A stretch of 64,000 nucleotides of DNA from assembly GCA_003481745.1 (NCBI GenBank), contig QULP01000006.1, positions 1 to 64,000 on the forward strand. Direction: 5' to 3'. Below, in pieces: positions 43,763-51,882 of this stretch. The position numbers and the translations under genes were made by a program. The notes under the pieces were generated by a model. It was not told where the DNA came from, made no database searches, and saw only the letters and a program-made list of their open reading frames with translations. Numbering within the stretch: the first letter of the stretch is position 1; the number at the start of each line of letters is the position of its first letter. The DNA is from Firmicutes bacterium OM04-13BH. GTDB lineage: Bacteria; Bacillota; Clostridia; Lachnospirales; Lachnospiraceae.

Positions 43763-43921
43763 CTATTCAACTTCTGAAAACTGATCTTTTCCAACATTAC
43801 ATAATGGGCATTCAAAATCTTCCGGAACATCCTCCCACTTTGTTCCTGGTGCAATACCACCTTCAGGATAACCTTCCTCTTCATCATATTCCCATCCGCA
43901 AACGTCACATACATATTTCAT
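43763..43921 (-). CDS. Rubredoxin
   Basis: 52 residues from the ATG at 43921 (AAGGAGGAATAAACTA upstream). Two CXXC-type motifs, CDVCGWEYDEEEG and ECPLCNVGK, bind one iron. Electron carrier for superoxide reductase and rubrerythrin, both encoded upstream on the same strand (the latter broken). Confidence 0.95.
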   Translation of the reverse strand: MKYVCDVCGWEYDEEEGYPEGGIAPGTKWEDVPEDFECPLCNVGKDQFSEVE

Positions 43922-44012
43922 TAGTTTATTCCTCCTTATAAATATATTAATACACAGCATATATTACTGTTGTATTTGTGTTGTTCTGTAACCTTAATAT
44001 GTATAAATGCTT

Positions 44013-44387
44013 TTAGCATTTCCATAATCCATGCAGGTTACAATATGCATATACTTCTTCTACCTGTTCACCATTGCAAAGACAAAAATCTGCTACCGGC
44101 TCCTGCCCTGGATTTAACTGTTTTCTGTATATTCCCTGGTTTGTATTTAATGTAATCCACTCAATGAAATGCTCTTCAAGCATTGGATGTTTTGTCTCTC
44201 CGACCACGACATGAACATGACTGCCTTCTATCGTATATACAGGTACATGCTTCTCGACAGCAGCATCTGTCACTCCGGCTTTTAATTCCTGCATAGGTTC
44301 TCCGCAACACATTACTGGTACGCCTTGATCCTTTACCATTTCAATAATGTTTCCACAATGATTGCATACAGAATATTTTACTTCCAT
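44013..44387 (-). CDS. Desulfoferrodoxin (superoxide reductase)
   Basis: Reduces superoxide to peroxide without making oxygen. 124 residues: N-terminal desulforedoxin domain (CNHCGN, then MCCGEPM) and C-terminal SOR domain with HVPVYTIEGSHVHVVVGE, MLEEHFIEWI and CNLHGLWKC supplying the His4-Cys iron site. Two-iron class. Lies upstream of rubredoxin, its electron donor. Confidence 0.95.
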   Translation of the reverse strand: MEVKYSVCNHCGNIIEMVKDQGVPVMCCGEPMQELKAGVTDAAVEKHVPVYTIEGSHVHVVVGETKHPMLEEHFIEWITLNTNQGIYRKQLNPGQEPVADFCLCNGEQVEEVYAYCNLHGLWKC

Positions 44388-44413
44388 CTTTTTTATCTTC
44401 CTATGTTTAAAAT

Positions 44414-44545
44414 TTAAAATCCAATTGTTTCTATAACTTTTTTCAAAGCATCCACCGATTCTTAAACTTTAATGCTTCTTTACCAACTGATGCAGAACCA
44501 ACAAAGCCACAGCCTATCATTACTGCTTTTTTTAATAATCACTTT
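44414..44545 (-). pseudogene. L-lactate dehydrogenase remnant joining N- and C-terminal ends
   Basis: The minus strand reads AVMIGCGFVGSASV, the N-terminal NAD site of L-LDH (IGCGFVGSA). This runs directly into GKEALKF and, after a one-base slip, SVDALKKVIETIGF, the usual LDH C-terminal end. About 270 residues between are absent, and an A-run frameshift precedes the GXGXXG motif. An internal deletion relic. Confidence 0.6.
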
Positions 44546-44570
44546 CTTCTTTGTAATAATCTCCTTCTCT

Positions 44571-44780
44571 TTAATAGTTCTCTTCACGTATTTCGAAATA
44601 ACTCTGTGGATGGTTACATACTGGACATATCTCAGGTGCCTTTGTTCCTACCACAACATGTCCACAGTTACGGCATTCCCATACCTTAACTTCACTCTTT
44701 TCAAACACCTGTGCAGTTTCAATATTCTTAAGAAGTGCACGATATCTCTCTTCGTGGTGCTTCTCAATCTGTTTATTGTT
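44571..44780 (-). pseudogene. Rubrerythrin remnant (C-terminal rubredoxin-like domain)
   Basis: The open frame without a start gives NKQIEKHHEERYRALLKNIE, then VWECRNCGHVVVGTKAPEIC, PVCNHPQSYFEI and a stop: the end of rubrerythrin with its FeS4 domain. The diiron four-helix domain is lost. The palindromic box at 44785-44809 directly abuts it, so the deletion seems to have joined the promoter region to the 3' end. Confidence 0.75.
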
Positions 44781-44784
44781 AATA

Positions 44785-44809
44785 AATAATAGTAATGATT
44801 ACTATTATT
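44785..44809. promoter_or_regulatory. PerR/Fur-like 25-bp palindrome
   Basis: Perfect 12-1-12 palindrome whose core is TAGTAATGATTACTA, the same as at 37631-37645 apart from the centre base. In the position of a rubrerythrin operator, upstream of the rubrerythrin relic and downstream of yaaA. Confidence 0.65.
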
Positions 44810-44860
44810 ATAATAATCAATATTACTGATTACCTTTTATTTAAAATAATCATTCAATCA

Positions 44861-45607
44861 TCATTTTTTCCGTTCAAAAACATATTCTGCATCTGATGAC
44901 AAATCAGAGCGGAATGAATAGCCTAGTCTATCAAATTTCTTAATATCCTCAGGATTTTCAATTCTGTTTTCAGCCATGAACCTAACCATTTCACCACGGG
45001 CCATCTTAGCATATGTACCTTTTGTCACCAGTTTATCTCCTGATAACTCACAAAATGTAATCGTAATGTATCTATCCTGTCGTGTCAGATATTTTTCTAT
45101 GCACTTAGAGTATTCTTTCGATGCCAGATTGATTATAATCCTGCTGTTATCAATCACTGAGCGGTATAATAAATCTCCCCAGTACTCATACAGATTTTTT
45201 GTTTCTCCTATTCCAACCTTCGCCTGCATTTCCAAACGATAAGGTGTCACACCATCCCTTGGTTTTAGCACACCATAAAATGCAGATATTATTCCCAAAT
45301 GATTTTGTACATACTCGAACTGACTGTCCTCAAACACGGATGGAGCCATATATTGAAAAGCAATTCCTTCATATGATAAGACAGCTGGGGTAAGTAAATG
45401 ATAAAGATCCATGTTTTCCAATCTATTGAAGTTCTGTTCTGTAATTTTGTCATTACATTTCCAGATAGTCTTCAGTTCTTCTTTTGACTTACTTTTCAAC
45501 CAACTTTGTATCTCTGTCGTCTTTTCAATAAATTCAGGCAATCCATCCGGCGCTATGCTGTCAGTATCTGTAATCATCTTTTTAGCAGGGGATAATATTA
45601 TCTTCAT
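44861..45607 (-). CDS. yaaA: Peroxide stress protein YaaA
   Basis: 248 residues, full length. Starts MKIILSPAKKM and carries the family signature (YEGIAFQYM, YGVLKPRDGVTPYRLEM, NLASKEYSKCIEKYL, KGTYAKMARGEMVRFM). In E. coli, YaaA limits free iron and oxidative damage during peroxide stress. Its start overlaps the bcp stop (TAATG), so it is translationally coupled to a peroxidase gene. Confidence 0.93.
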   Translation of the reverse strand: MKIILSPAKKMITDTDSIAPDGLPEFIEKTTEIQSWLKSKSKEELKTIWKCNDKITEQNFNRLENMDLYHLLTPAVLSYEGIAFQYMAPSVFEDSQFEYVQNHLGIISAFYGVLKPRDGVTPYRLEMQAKVGIGETKNLYEYWGDLLYRSVIDNSRIIINLASKEYSKCIEKYLTRQDRYITITFCELSGDKLVTKGTYAKMARGEMVRFMAENRIENPEDIKKFDRLGYSFRSDLSSDAEYVFERKK

Positions 45608-46062
45608 TAATCTAATTCCTTGAGCATATTTTCAGGATCATCTGCAGCCTTGACTTTATCATTTGCCTTTATAATAATCCCCTGTTCATCAATAAGATAT
45701 GTGGTTCTTACTACTCCCATAGAGACTTTGCCATAATTTTTCTTTTCTTTCCATACATCATATGCTTCAATAACTTTCCGCTCTGGATCTGCTAAAAGTG
45801 TAAATGTCAATCCATATTTTTCTTCAAATCTCTTATGAGAGGATACAGAATCCTTACTGACTCCAAGAATAACTGCTCCTTTTTCGGTAAACTGAGGGTA
45901 TCGCTCAGAAAAACCACATGCCTGTTTCGTGCATCCCGCTGTATTATCCTTGGGATAGAAATATAAAATCACTTTTTTTCCTGTATAATCCGATAATCTA
46001 TGTATTTTCCCATTTTGATCTGGCAACTCAAAATCCGGTGCCTTAACCCCTACTTCCAACAT
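45607..46062 (-). CDS. bcp: Thiol peroxidase, Bcp/PrxQ type
   Basis: 151 residues, AhpC/TSA fold. KVILYFYPKDNTAGCTKQAC contains the peroxidatic Cys and, five residues on, the resolving Cys typical of Bcp. Reduces peroxides with thioredoxin, which is encoded nearby. Middle gene of a DUF6219-like-bcp-yaaA operon. Confidence 0.94.
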   Translation of the reverse strand: MLEVGVKAPDFELPDQNGKIHRLSDYTGKKVILYFYPKDNTAGCTKQACGFSERYPQFTEKGAVILGVSKDSVSSHKRFEEKYGLTFTLLADPERKVIEAYDVWKEKKNYGKVSMGVVRTTYLIDEQGIIIKANDKVKAADDPENMLKELD

Positions 46063-46065
46063 TAT

Positions 46066-46278
46066 TTATCTCTCCCTTTCTGTATCTTTCTCTTTATTCG
46101 CCTTTTTCTTCCTATTCCCGGTAATCATTTTATGACCTGTATATATCGCCATTACCATACATAACATAGAACTTAAAGCAAAGTATTTGTGACTTGATTT
46201 TTGCTTTTTATATCCAGTGTAAAAAGTCCCAAGCATCGTGATCAATGCTCCTACTGACCAATATTTATGTGCTTTCAT
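46066..46278 (-). CDS. Small membrane protein (DUF6219-like), copy 1
   Basis: About 70 residues from the ATG at 46278. Two TM helices (about 7-22 and 32-50) around YTGYKKQKSSHKYFALSS, and a Lys/Glu-rich tail. 67% or more identical by eye to the protein at 57179-57388. Three bases before bcp, so co-expressed. Function unknown. Confidence 0.75.
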   Translation of the reverse strand: MKAHKYWSVGALITMLGTFYTGYKKQKSSHKYFALSSMLCMVMAIYTGHKMITGNRKKKANKEKDTERER

Positions 46279-46457
46279 GTAATTCCTCCATTTTTTCAGT
46301 GTATTCAATTCTAATTATACGCTACCATATTCCTATGTCAATTTGATAATAGAGCATTCCTATAAATTTTTTCAAAATATCATTGTCAAAACTATGTATT
46401 GTTATCCTTTAATTTTTCTTTGAAATAATTGACAAAAAGCTTGCTTTCAGGAGATTA

Positions 46458-46660
46458 CTATTTAATCTCTTTTCCATCTATATATAGTTGAAATTTATCA
46501 GGATTATTGACAACATCATAGTCCTTTCCGTATTCTACAGGTCTATATTCGGCTGTCATTACCAATTCCCCGTCTTCAATATCCTCTTTCCTTAAATAGA
46601 TGTTCATATCAATGCTCGTCGCATATCCTCTGTCTGTGGAGAATTTTGTCGAATGAAAAG
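46458..46660 (-). pseudogene. Fragment of a lipoprotein like that at 51883-52308
   Basis: Residues STKFSTDRGYATSIDMNIYL, RKEDIEDGELVMTAEYRP and DKFQLYIDGKEIK match the C-terminal 65 residues of the 52 kb lipoprotein (ESMKFSEDEGYPTSLDMNVY...). The signal peptide and first half are missing; the open frame upstream of 46660 is unrelated and crosses a terminator. A truncated paralogue. Confidence 0.7.
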
Positions 46661-46692
46661 AGACTTTACAACTTAAAATTGAATAAAAAGGA

Positions 46693-46718
46693 CAAAAAAG
46701 AAGAGCTGCTTGCTCTTC
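46693..46718 (-). terminator. Strong terminator without its gene
   Basis: GAAGAGC (46700-46706) pairs with GCTCTTC (46712-46718) around TGCTT, with T6 on the minus strand. No gene ends before it, so the gene it served was probably lost by deletion. Confidence 0.65.
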
Positions 46719-46790
46719 CCATATAGTAGTAGTAAAATAATATGTCATGCCAGCGCAATATATTACCTAGAATATCGCTATAACAGGAAA

Positions 46791-46812
46791 GGGGCTGCAT
46801 TGTGACAGCCCC
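46791..46812 (-). terminator. Terminator after the hemerythrin gene
   Basis: GGGGCTG/CAGCCCC stem with an 8-base loop, 56 bases past the hemerythrin stop. Confidence 0.65.
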
Positions 46813-46867
46813 TAGTTTACTTCATCACGTTGTCTACATTCTGAATGAACTCGTTCCCTGGTTTATT

Positions 46868-47302
46868 TTAGCATCGGTCTGGATTTTGTTTCATAAAGAT
46901 AAATTTTGCCACAGAGCGGTCGTATGTTTTAATGTGTCCAAACAGCCAGTCGATTACATTTTTCTGTACAAGTTCACTGAACCGATCTGTCGGTCCTTCA
47001 TACTCCTGAAGGTATTCATACAGTTCCTGAATTGTCTTTCTAAACTCTTCATGTTTTTCATAATGTTTTTCACGCTCTGGATAACCGGATTTTTCCTGAA
47101 GCTTTTCCTCTTCTTTGAAATGAAAGTCAGTATATTCATCCAGATAATCCAGCATTTTGATTGCTTTTACTTTGCTGTCGCCATTTTGACAGGCAGTTAC
47201 AAAGTTCTGGATACGGTCGATCAATTCTTTATGCTGGGTATCAATTGTTTCATTTCCTGTTACTAAATTGTCATCAAAGGTAATGTTTAAATCGTAAGTC
47301 AT
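46868..47302 (-). CDS. Bacteriohemerythrin
   Basis: 144 residues from the ATG at 47302 (TGGAGGTCAAATT upstream). Four-helix oxygen-binding protein with diiron ligands in TQHKELIDRI, DFHFKEEEKL, HYEKHEEF and WLFGHIKTYD. In anaerobes it binds or delivers O2 for reduction. Downstream of the broken rubredoxin gene on the same strand, with an iron-type box further upstream. Confidence 0.93.
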   Translation of the reverse strand: MTYDLNITFDDNLVTGNETIDTQHKELIDRIQNFVTACQNGDSKVKAIKMLDYLDEYTDFHFKEEEKLQEKSGYPEREKHYEKHEEFRKTIQELYEYLQEYEGPTDRFSELVQKNVIDWLFGHIKTYDRSVAKFIFMKQNPDRC

Positions 47303-47378
47303 AATTTGACCTCCATTTCTTTTATATGTTCTCTTAGGCTCTTTTAATCTCTGGCAGTTTCGTACCTGCATTTTCTGC

Positions 47379-47549
47379 TTAGTCTTCTACAGGAACGAAA
47401 ACATCTTTTCCTAATCCGCAGATTGGGCATGTCCAGTCATCTGGAATATCCTCAAATGCAGTTTCTGGATCGATACCAGCGTCCGGATCTCCTACTGCCG
47501 GATCATAAATATATCCACATGGTTCACATTCCTATTTTATCATAGTCAT
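47379..47549 (-). pseudogene. Rubredoxin with in-frame TAG near the start
   Basis: The frame reads [28 protein letters not shown] and continues to [17 protein letters not shown], a complete rubredoxin with both CXXC sites. A TAG stands where relatives have Tyr (KYxCxxCGYxYD). Apart from this single codon the gene is perfect. No alternative start after the TAG would keep the first cysteine. A recent nonsense mutation or a base error. Confidence 0.75.
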
Positions 47550-47636
47550 TTTCCCTTTTCAATATCGATTTATTTTTGTTACCAAGTTCCTAGCAATTTT
47601 TCTAACACTTTGTTTCTTGTATATTTGTATTATACA

Positions 47637-47690
47637 TGATAATTATCCTCTTGTCAATAATGATAATTATTATTATTATTATTTTGCTTA
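47637..47690. promoter_or_regulatory. AT-rich Fur/PerR-like region
   Basis: TGATAATTATC (47637-47647) and AATAATGATAATTATTATT (from about 47657) overlap the Fur/PerR consensus (TGATAATNATTATCA type). Lies about 90 bases upstream of the rubredoxin pseudogene/hemerythrin unit. The remaining part to 47935 holds only weak dyads (AAGCCT/AGGCTT near 47803-47848) and no gene. Confidence 0.45.
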
Positions 47691-47935
47691 GCATAAACTA
47701 TATTTGAATTGCAAATTTACATATTGTATATATCATGGGAATAGTTGAATAAAAAAATGAACTCTATTCATTAAAGACAGAGTTGAAACCTCAAACAAAA
47801 AATAAGCCTGCCATCATCCGCAGATTTCTCCACAGACAACAATAGGCTTCCTACTATCTCATCAACTCATTCACGATTGTCAACGTGTTGCGATGAATTT
47901 CACCATACTTAAGATATGCATTTATAAAAATATAA

Positions 47936-47960
47936 GGCATCCAAGAATATCCCAGATGCC
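47936..47960 (-). terminator. Terminator after the serine recombinase genes
   Basis: GGCATC (47936-47941) pairs with GATGCC (47955-47960), extended by partial inner pairs; T-rich on the minus strand. 23 bases past the stop at 47983. Confidence 0.65.
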
Positions 47961-47982
47961 CTATCGAAAATGTGTTTTTTAT

Positions 47983-49548
47983 TTATATAGTCACTTCTAT
48001 TCCACCTCGAAAAATCACCCTGCAGCTCTTGTCCTTTTCAGCTACAATCTCATCCAGAAGGCCACCCCAAAGCTCCTCTCTGAACTCCACCTGCTCCCCA
48101 TCAAGGTCCTGCAGATTCATGATGAAGTTTGTCAAAATACCACGCTTGTCCTTCCGCTCCTGAATCATATCATTCAGTTCGCCTAACTTCTCTTTTTTCT
48201 TTTCGTAAAGATTCCTCAAAGTATCTTCCTTTTTTTGATACTCTTCCTGATCCTGCACAATCCTTGTATTTTCCCGGATGACACTATTGATTTTTTCTGT
48301 CAAAAGCTCTATTTCCGCTTCCAGCCTTTCCTGCTGCACTTCTAATTCATCCGTCTGGCAGGTATCCTCGATCAGCTCCTTCAGATTGTCAATGCACTCT
48401 TCTTTTTCTTCTATCAGCAGATTCAGTGCCTTCATAAAAATTTCTTTTAGTTCTGACTCTGAAAAGTGTGGAGATTCGCAAGGTTCCTTCCCCTTCTGGT
48501 ATTTCTTATTGCAACGATAAATGACTCTCCGATATTTGTCTTGGGAATGCCACACCTTTGCACCATACCAGTTTCCACAGCATCCGCATCTGACCTTATT
48601 TGCAAAAATATCCGCTCCACTGTATCGTCCCATCTTACTTCTTCTAACAATTTCAGCCTGCACATAATCAAATACTGGCGGCGGGATGATCGGTTTGTGA
48701 TGCCCTTCTACATAATACTGTGGAATCTCACCTTCGTTCTTCTTCCGCTTCTTCTGAAGAAAATCTGTCGTGTACTGCTTTTGAAGAAGTGCATCACCTT
48801 TATACTTCTCATTTGTAATAATGGATTTTACAGTGCTGGCATACCATTTTCTCCTTCCAGCGGGGCTTGGGATTCCTCTTCGTTCCATTTCCTGAGCAAC
48901 CCCATAAAATGTTTTTCCGCTGATAAACAACCGGAAGATCAGCCGGATGATTTTCGCCTCTTCTTCATTGATTTCAAAATCCTTATCATACCCGAGGAAT
49001 CTACTGTAAGCCACCGCTCCTTTTCCATCAGCAAACTGTTTTCTCTTGCCCCAAGTGGTATTCTCAGAAATGCTCCGGCTTTCTTCCTGTGCAAAGGAAC
49101 TCATGATGGTCAAAAGCATCTCACCCTTGGCATCCAGTGTCCAGATGTTCTCTTTTTCAAAATATACCTCTACACCTTTTTCCTTCAATTTTCGGATGGT
49201 GGAAAGGGAATCTACCGTATTTCGTGCAAATCGACTGACTGACTTTGTGATAATCAAATCGATCTTCCCTGCAAGGGCATCCTCTATCATCTGCTTAAAG
49301 CCATCTCTCTTTTTGGTATTGGTTGCACTGATTCCCTCATCAGAATACATTCCAACAAATTCCCAATCTTCCCGGTTCTCTATGTAGGCTTTATAATAGG
49401 CCATCTGAGCTTCATAACTGGTAGCCTGTTCATCCCGATCCGTGGATACTCGTGCATATCCGGCTACCCTTCGTTTCCTTATCGCCACGACTGGTTCCAA
49501 ATTGAATCTGTTTAAGGTAGCAGGGATTTTCGTTATTTTCTTTGCCAT
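47983..49548 (-). CDS. Large serine recombinase, copy A
   Basis: 521 residues. Resolvase domain with YARVSTDRDEQATSYEAQ (catalytic Ser), SVSRFARNTVDSL, FAQEESRSISENTTWGKR. Recombinase domain (about 165-275), a Cys4 zinc ribbon (VRCGCCGNWYGAKVW ... YRCNKK) and a long coiled coil at about 385-470 as in transposon integrases of the TndX/phiC31 class. Overlaps the second recombinase by 16 bases, so the two are one operon. Probably the integration/excision enzyme of the element covering 48-57 kb. Confidence 0.93.
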   Translation of the reverse strand: MAKKITKIPATLNRFNLEPVVAIRKRRVAGYARVSTDRDEQATSYEAQMAYYKAYIENREDWEFVGMYSDEGISATNTKKRDGFKQMIEDALAGKIDLIITKSVSRFARNTVDSLSTIRKLKEKGVEVYFEKENIWTLDAKGEMLLTIMSSFAQEESRSISENTTWGKRKQFADGKGAVAYSRFLGYDKDFEINEEEAKIIRLIFRLFISGKTFYGVAQEMERRGIPSPAGRRKWYASTVKSIITNEKYKGDALLQKQYTTDFLQKKRKKNEGEIPQYYVEGHHKPIIPPPVFDYVQAEIVRRSKMGRYSGADIFANKVRCGCCGNWYGAKVWHSQDKYRRVIYRCNKKYQKGKEPCESPHFSESELKEIFMKALNLLIEEKEECIDNLKELIEDTCQTDELEVQQERLEAEIELLTEKINSVIRENTRIVQDQEEYQKKEDTLRNLYEKKKEKLGELNDMIQERKDKRGILTNFIMNLQDLDGEQVEFREELWGGLLDEIVAEKDKSCRVIFRGGIEVTI

Positions 49549-51038
49549 GTTGTCGCCTCCCCATTTTTGAATCTGAACTCGATGCTGTCACTTCCCACAA
49601 CCAGTTTCTCTATATCCCGTACAACGGTTTGCTGATAGGGATTTTCTAAAACCATTTCGGCAGCCTTCAGAAGATCTTCTTCCGTTAAGGCCCGAACCTT
49701 ATCTTCCTGGTAATGACGTTTCGAACAATACCATACTTTTTTCCCTTGGTAGCCCTTATCTCTTTGGCATTTTTCTCCGCAGCTGCACCACACCTTATTG
49801 GTAAATGCATTCTGTCCTCTCAGTCCGTTGAACTGCCGGATATAATGTTTAACTCCCCTAGAAGTCAAGAACTCAAGCCGATCACTATACACTGTGACCT
49901 GTTTCACTTCCTTCAAAAACTTTTCTTCATCAAGTTCTGAAGTCCCAAAAATCTGTGCACTGGCCTTTATCAGTTCCTCTTCCCATATTGGTCGGCAGTC
50001 ACAAAACTTTGCACCTTTTCTTTCCCTGGTATTGCAAACCCATCTCTTTCTTGTAGCTGATGTTCTTCGGCTGACTCCCATTCCGCAATATCCGCATTTC
50101 ATCCTGCCGGAGAACACCGTCAGTTTCGGATTTTTATTTGCCTGCCGCTCTGCTCTCTGTGCCCTGATCTGCTGTGCCTTTTTTAAATCCTCAACTGATA
50201 CCAGTGGCTCGAACATCTCTTCTACATAGAACATCGGCAATTCTCCCTTGTTCTTCCTACGCACATGATTTTCTGTAAAAAAGTTTTTTTGAAGGATCAT
50301 GGTCCCCGTATAGGAAATATTGGAAAGAATATCCTTTACCGAAATCTGCTCGAATGGTCCGCCCTGTTGCCCGGTTACACCTCTTGCGGCAAGATCCTTT
50401 GCGATGCCATATGCTGACTCCCCTGCAAGGTATCTTCTGTAAATCTCCTGTACGATCACACCCTGTTCCGGGATAATGCGGAACATCTCAACTCCGTCCC
50501 ACCGATATCCGTATGGTGCTTTATGTCCATTCGGAATTCCCTGTTCAAATTTCTTTCGGATAGCCCATTTGATATTCTCGGAGATGCTCCGGCTCTCTTC
50601 CTGTGCAAAGGAAGCCAGCAACGTAAGAAGGAATTCTCCATCATGCGATAATGTATTGATCTGTTCCCTCTCGAAATAAACTGCAACTCCGAGGTCTTTC
50701 AAACGCCGGATGGTTCGCAGGGTATCAACCGTATCTCTGGCAAATCGGCTGATACTCTTTACAAGCACCAGATCAATCTTTCCCTGCTCGCAGTCTGCAA
50801 TCAGTCTGTGGAACTCCTCTCGGTTCCGGGTACTCGTTCCGCTGATACCAAGATCTGCATAAATACCAGAAAATTTCCATTCAGGATTTCTCTGTATCAA
50901 GTCGTTGTAGTAACTGATCTGTGCAGAAAAGGAACGCTGCTGTTCTTTCTCATCTGTAGAAACACGGGCATATGCCGCTACTCTCAGTTTTGGCTTCAGT
51001 TCAACCTTTTTGGGCTTAATTTTTATAATTTTCGGCAT
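49533..51038 (-). CDS. Large serine recombinase, copy B
   Basis: 501 residues from the ATG at 51038 (AAAGGAGATGGCTTT). Same family: AAYARVSTDEKEQQRSFSAQ, SISRFARDTVDTL, FAQEESRSISENIKW, GHKAPYGYRWDG. It has two zinc-ribbon-like Cys clusters (MKCGYCGMGVSRR ... WVCNTRERK and VWCSCGEKC), where copy A has one ribbon plus a coiled coil. Paired, non-identical serine recombinases may work together on one site pair, as proposed for other tandem sets. Confidence 0.93.
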   Translation of the reverse strand: MPKIIKIKPKKVELKPKLRVAAYARVSTDEKEQQRSFSAQISYYNDLIQRNPEWKFSGIYADLGISGTSTRNREEFHRLIADCEQGKIDLVLVKSISRFARDTVDTLRTIRRLKDLGVAVYFEREQINTLSHDGEFLLTLLASFAQEESRSISENIKWAIRKKFEQGIPNGHKAPYGYRWDGVEMFRIIPEQGVIVQEIYRRYLAGESAYGIAKDLAARGVTGQQGGPFEQISVKDILSNISYTGTMILQKNFFTENHVRRKNKGELPMFYVEEMFEPLVSVEDLKKAQQIRAQRAERQANKNPKLTVFSGRMKCGYCGMGVSRRTSATRKRWVCNTRERKGAKFCDCRPIWEEELIKASAQIFGTSELDEEKFLKEVKQVTVYSDRLEFLTSRGVKHYIRQFNGLRGQNAFTNKVWCSCGEKCQRDKGYQGKKVWYCSKRHYQEDKVRALTEEDLLKAAEMVLENPYQQTVVRDIEKLVVGSDSIEFRFKNGEATTWQRK

Positions 51039-51082
51039 AAAGCCATCTCCTTTCGCAGTGACATATTCGCGTACTATCCGCA

Positions 51083-51259
51083 CTATAGCAAGTCCATTTC
51101 GGCCCATAATGTGCCGATTATAGGCGCGTATTTCTGCCGCATTTTTGTGTCATATTTCTGATACTGTTCTTCGGTAATAAGCCCCTTTTCCAACATCCGA
51201 CGTGCTGCACTCATGGTCATCTGATACACGACTTCTTTTCTTCCCTGTTCCCGTGTCAT
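51083..51259 (-). CDS. Small SHOCT-like recombinase-operon protein
   Basis: 58 residues: MTREQGRKEVVYQMTMSAAR, MLEKGLITEEQYQKYDTKM, ending GTLWAEMDLL. The G-x-I-T-E-E-Q/E-Y pattern fits the SHOCT oligomerisation motif. Start overlaps the previous stop in ATGA, and 45 bases separate it from recombinase B. This small gene is commonly found before paired serine recombinases in Clostridia and may be an accessory factor. Confidence 0.7.
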   Translation of the reverse strand: MTREQGRKEVVYQMTMSAARRMLEKGLITEEQYQKYDTKMRQKYAPIIGTLWAEMDLL

Positions 51260-51669
51260 ACCTCATCACCTCCGAATCTGGCTTTGATGTAGCATGCGTG
51301 GGAACAGTACTTCCGATTTGCATTTCCATACACGGAAAACTGTTTCTTACATACCGGGCAGACAAAGCTATAATTGGCTTTCCGTTTTACCTGATCCAGA
51401 TGACTGTTCCACCATTTCATACGGCATTTATCGGAGCAGAACTTCTTCGGCTTCCTTCCCGGTATCAGCTCCAGCACACTTTTGCAGCACGGACAATACT
51501 GCCTTTTCCCCTCAGATGATGCCAGATTGGTTGCCACTCCTCCAAGGCCATGCCTCCGGCAATATGTCTTGATGGTGTTTTCACTAATTTCAAGTATTTG
51601 TGCGATTCTGCCATAACCATAGCCTTCTTCTCTGAGTTCCCTGATCTGCTGTCTCTGTCTATCGTCCAT
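51256..51669 (-). CDS. HTH plus zinc-ribbon protein of the recombinase operon
   Basis: 137 residues from the ATG at 51669 (GGAGGT seven bases upstream). N-terminal sigma-like HTH (RQQIRELREEGYGYGRIAQI; SENTIKTYCRRHG), then three Cys pairs: QYCPCCKSVL, KFCSDKCRMKWW, and FVCPVCKKQFSVYGN with KYCSHACY. Predicted DNA-binding zinc protein, perhaps a directionality or expression factor for the recombinases with which it is co-transcribed. Confidence 0.7.
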   Translation of the reverse strand: MDDRQRQQIRELREEGYGYGRIAQILEISENTIKTYCRRHGLGGVATNLASSEGKRQYCPCCKSVLELIPGRKPKKFCSDKCRMKWWNSHLDQVKRKANYSFVCPVCKKQFSVYGNANRKYCSHACYIKARFGGDEV

Positions 51670-51825
51670 GTCCTTTACCTCCATCAAATCTGAAGGGAAC
51701 ACTTCTGTATCTCTATCGTTATAGCTTTTCCCTTCACTATCCCATGGACACGAAATCGTTAAATGGGCGGTAAGAAATTTATAAAATGTGCATCCCCCTT
51801 CCTTTTCTCCTGTTTTCGAGCAAAA

Positions 51826-51869
51826 AAATAGGCTCTGCACTACGACGTACCGTAATACAAAGCCTATTT
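51826..51869 (-). terminator. Terminator of the lipoprotein operon
   Basis: AAATAGGCT pairs with AGCCTATTT with an imperfect inner stem, then T7 on the minus strand. The inner sequence resembles the hairpin at 53125-53160. The rest of 51670-51825 holds nothing clear. Confidence 0.75.
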
Positions 51870-51882
51870 CTTTGATTCTTAT

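Noticed and set aside
48466..49242. 258-codon open frame opposite serine recombinase A
   Set aside because: The recombinase frame has all catalytic motifs; the opposite frame has Ser/Phe/Leu-rich unstructured sequence and no start signals.
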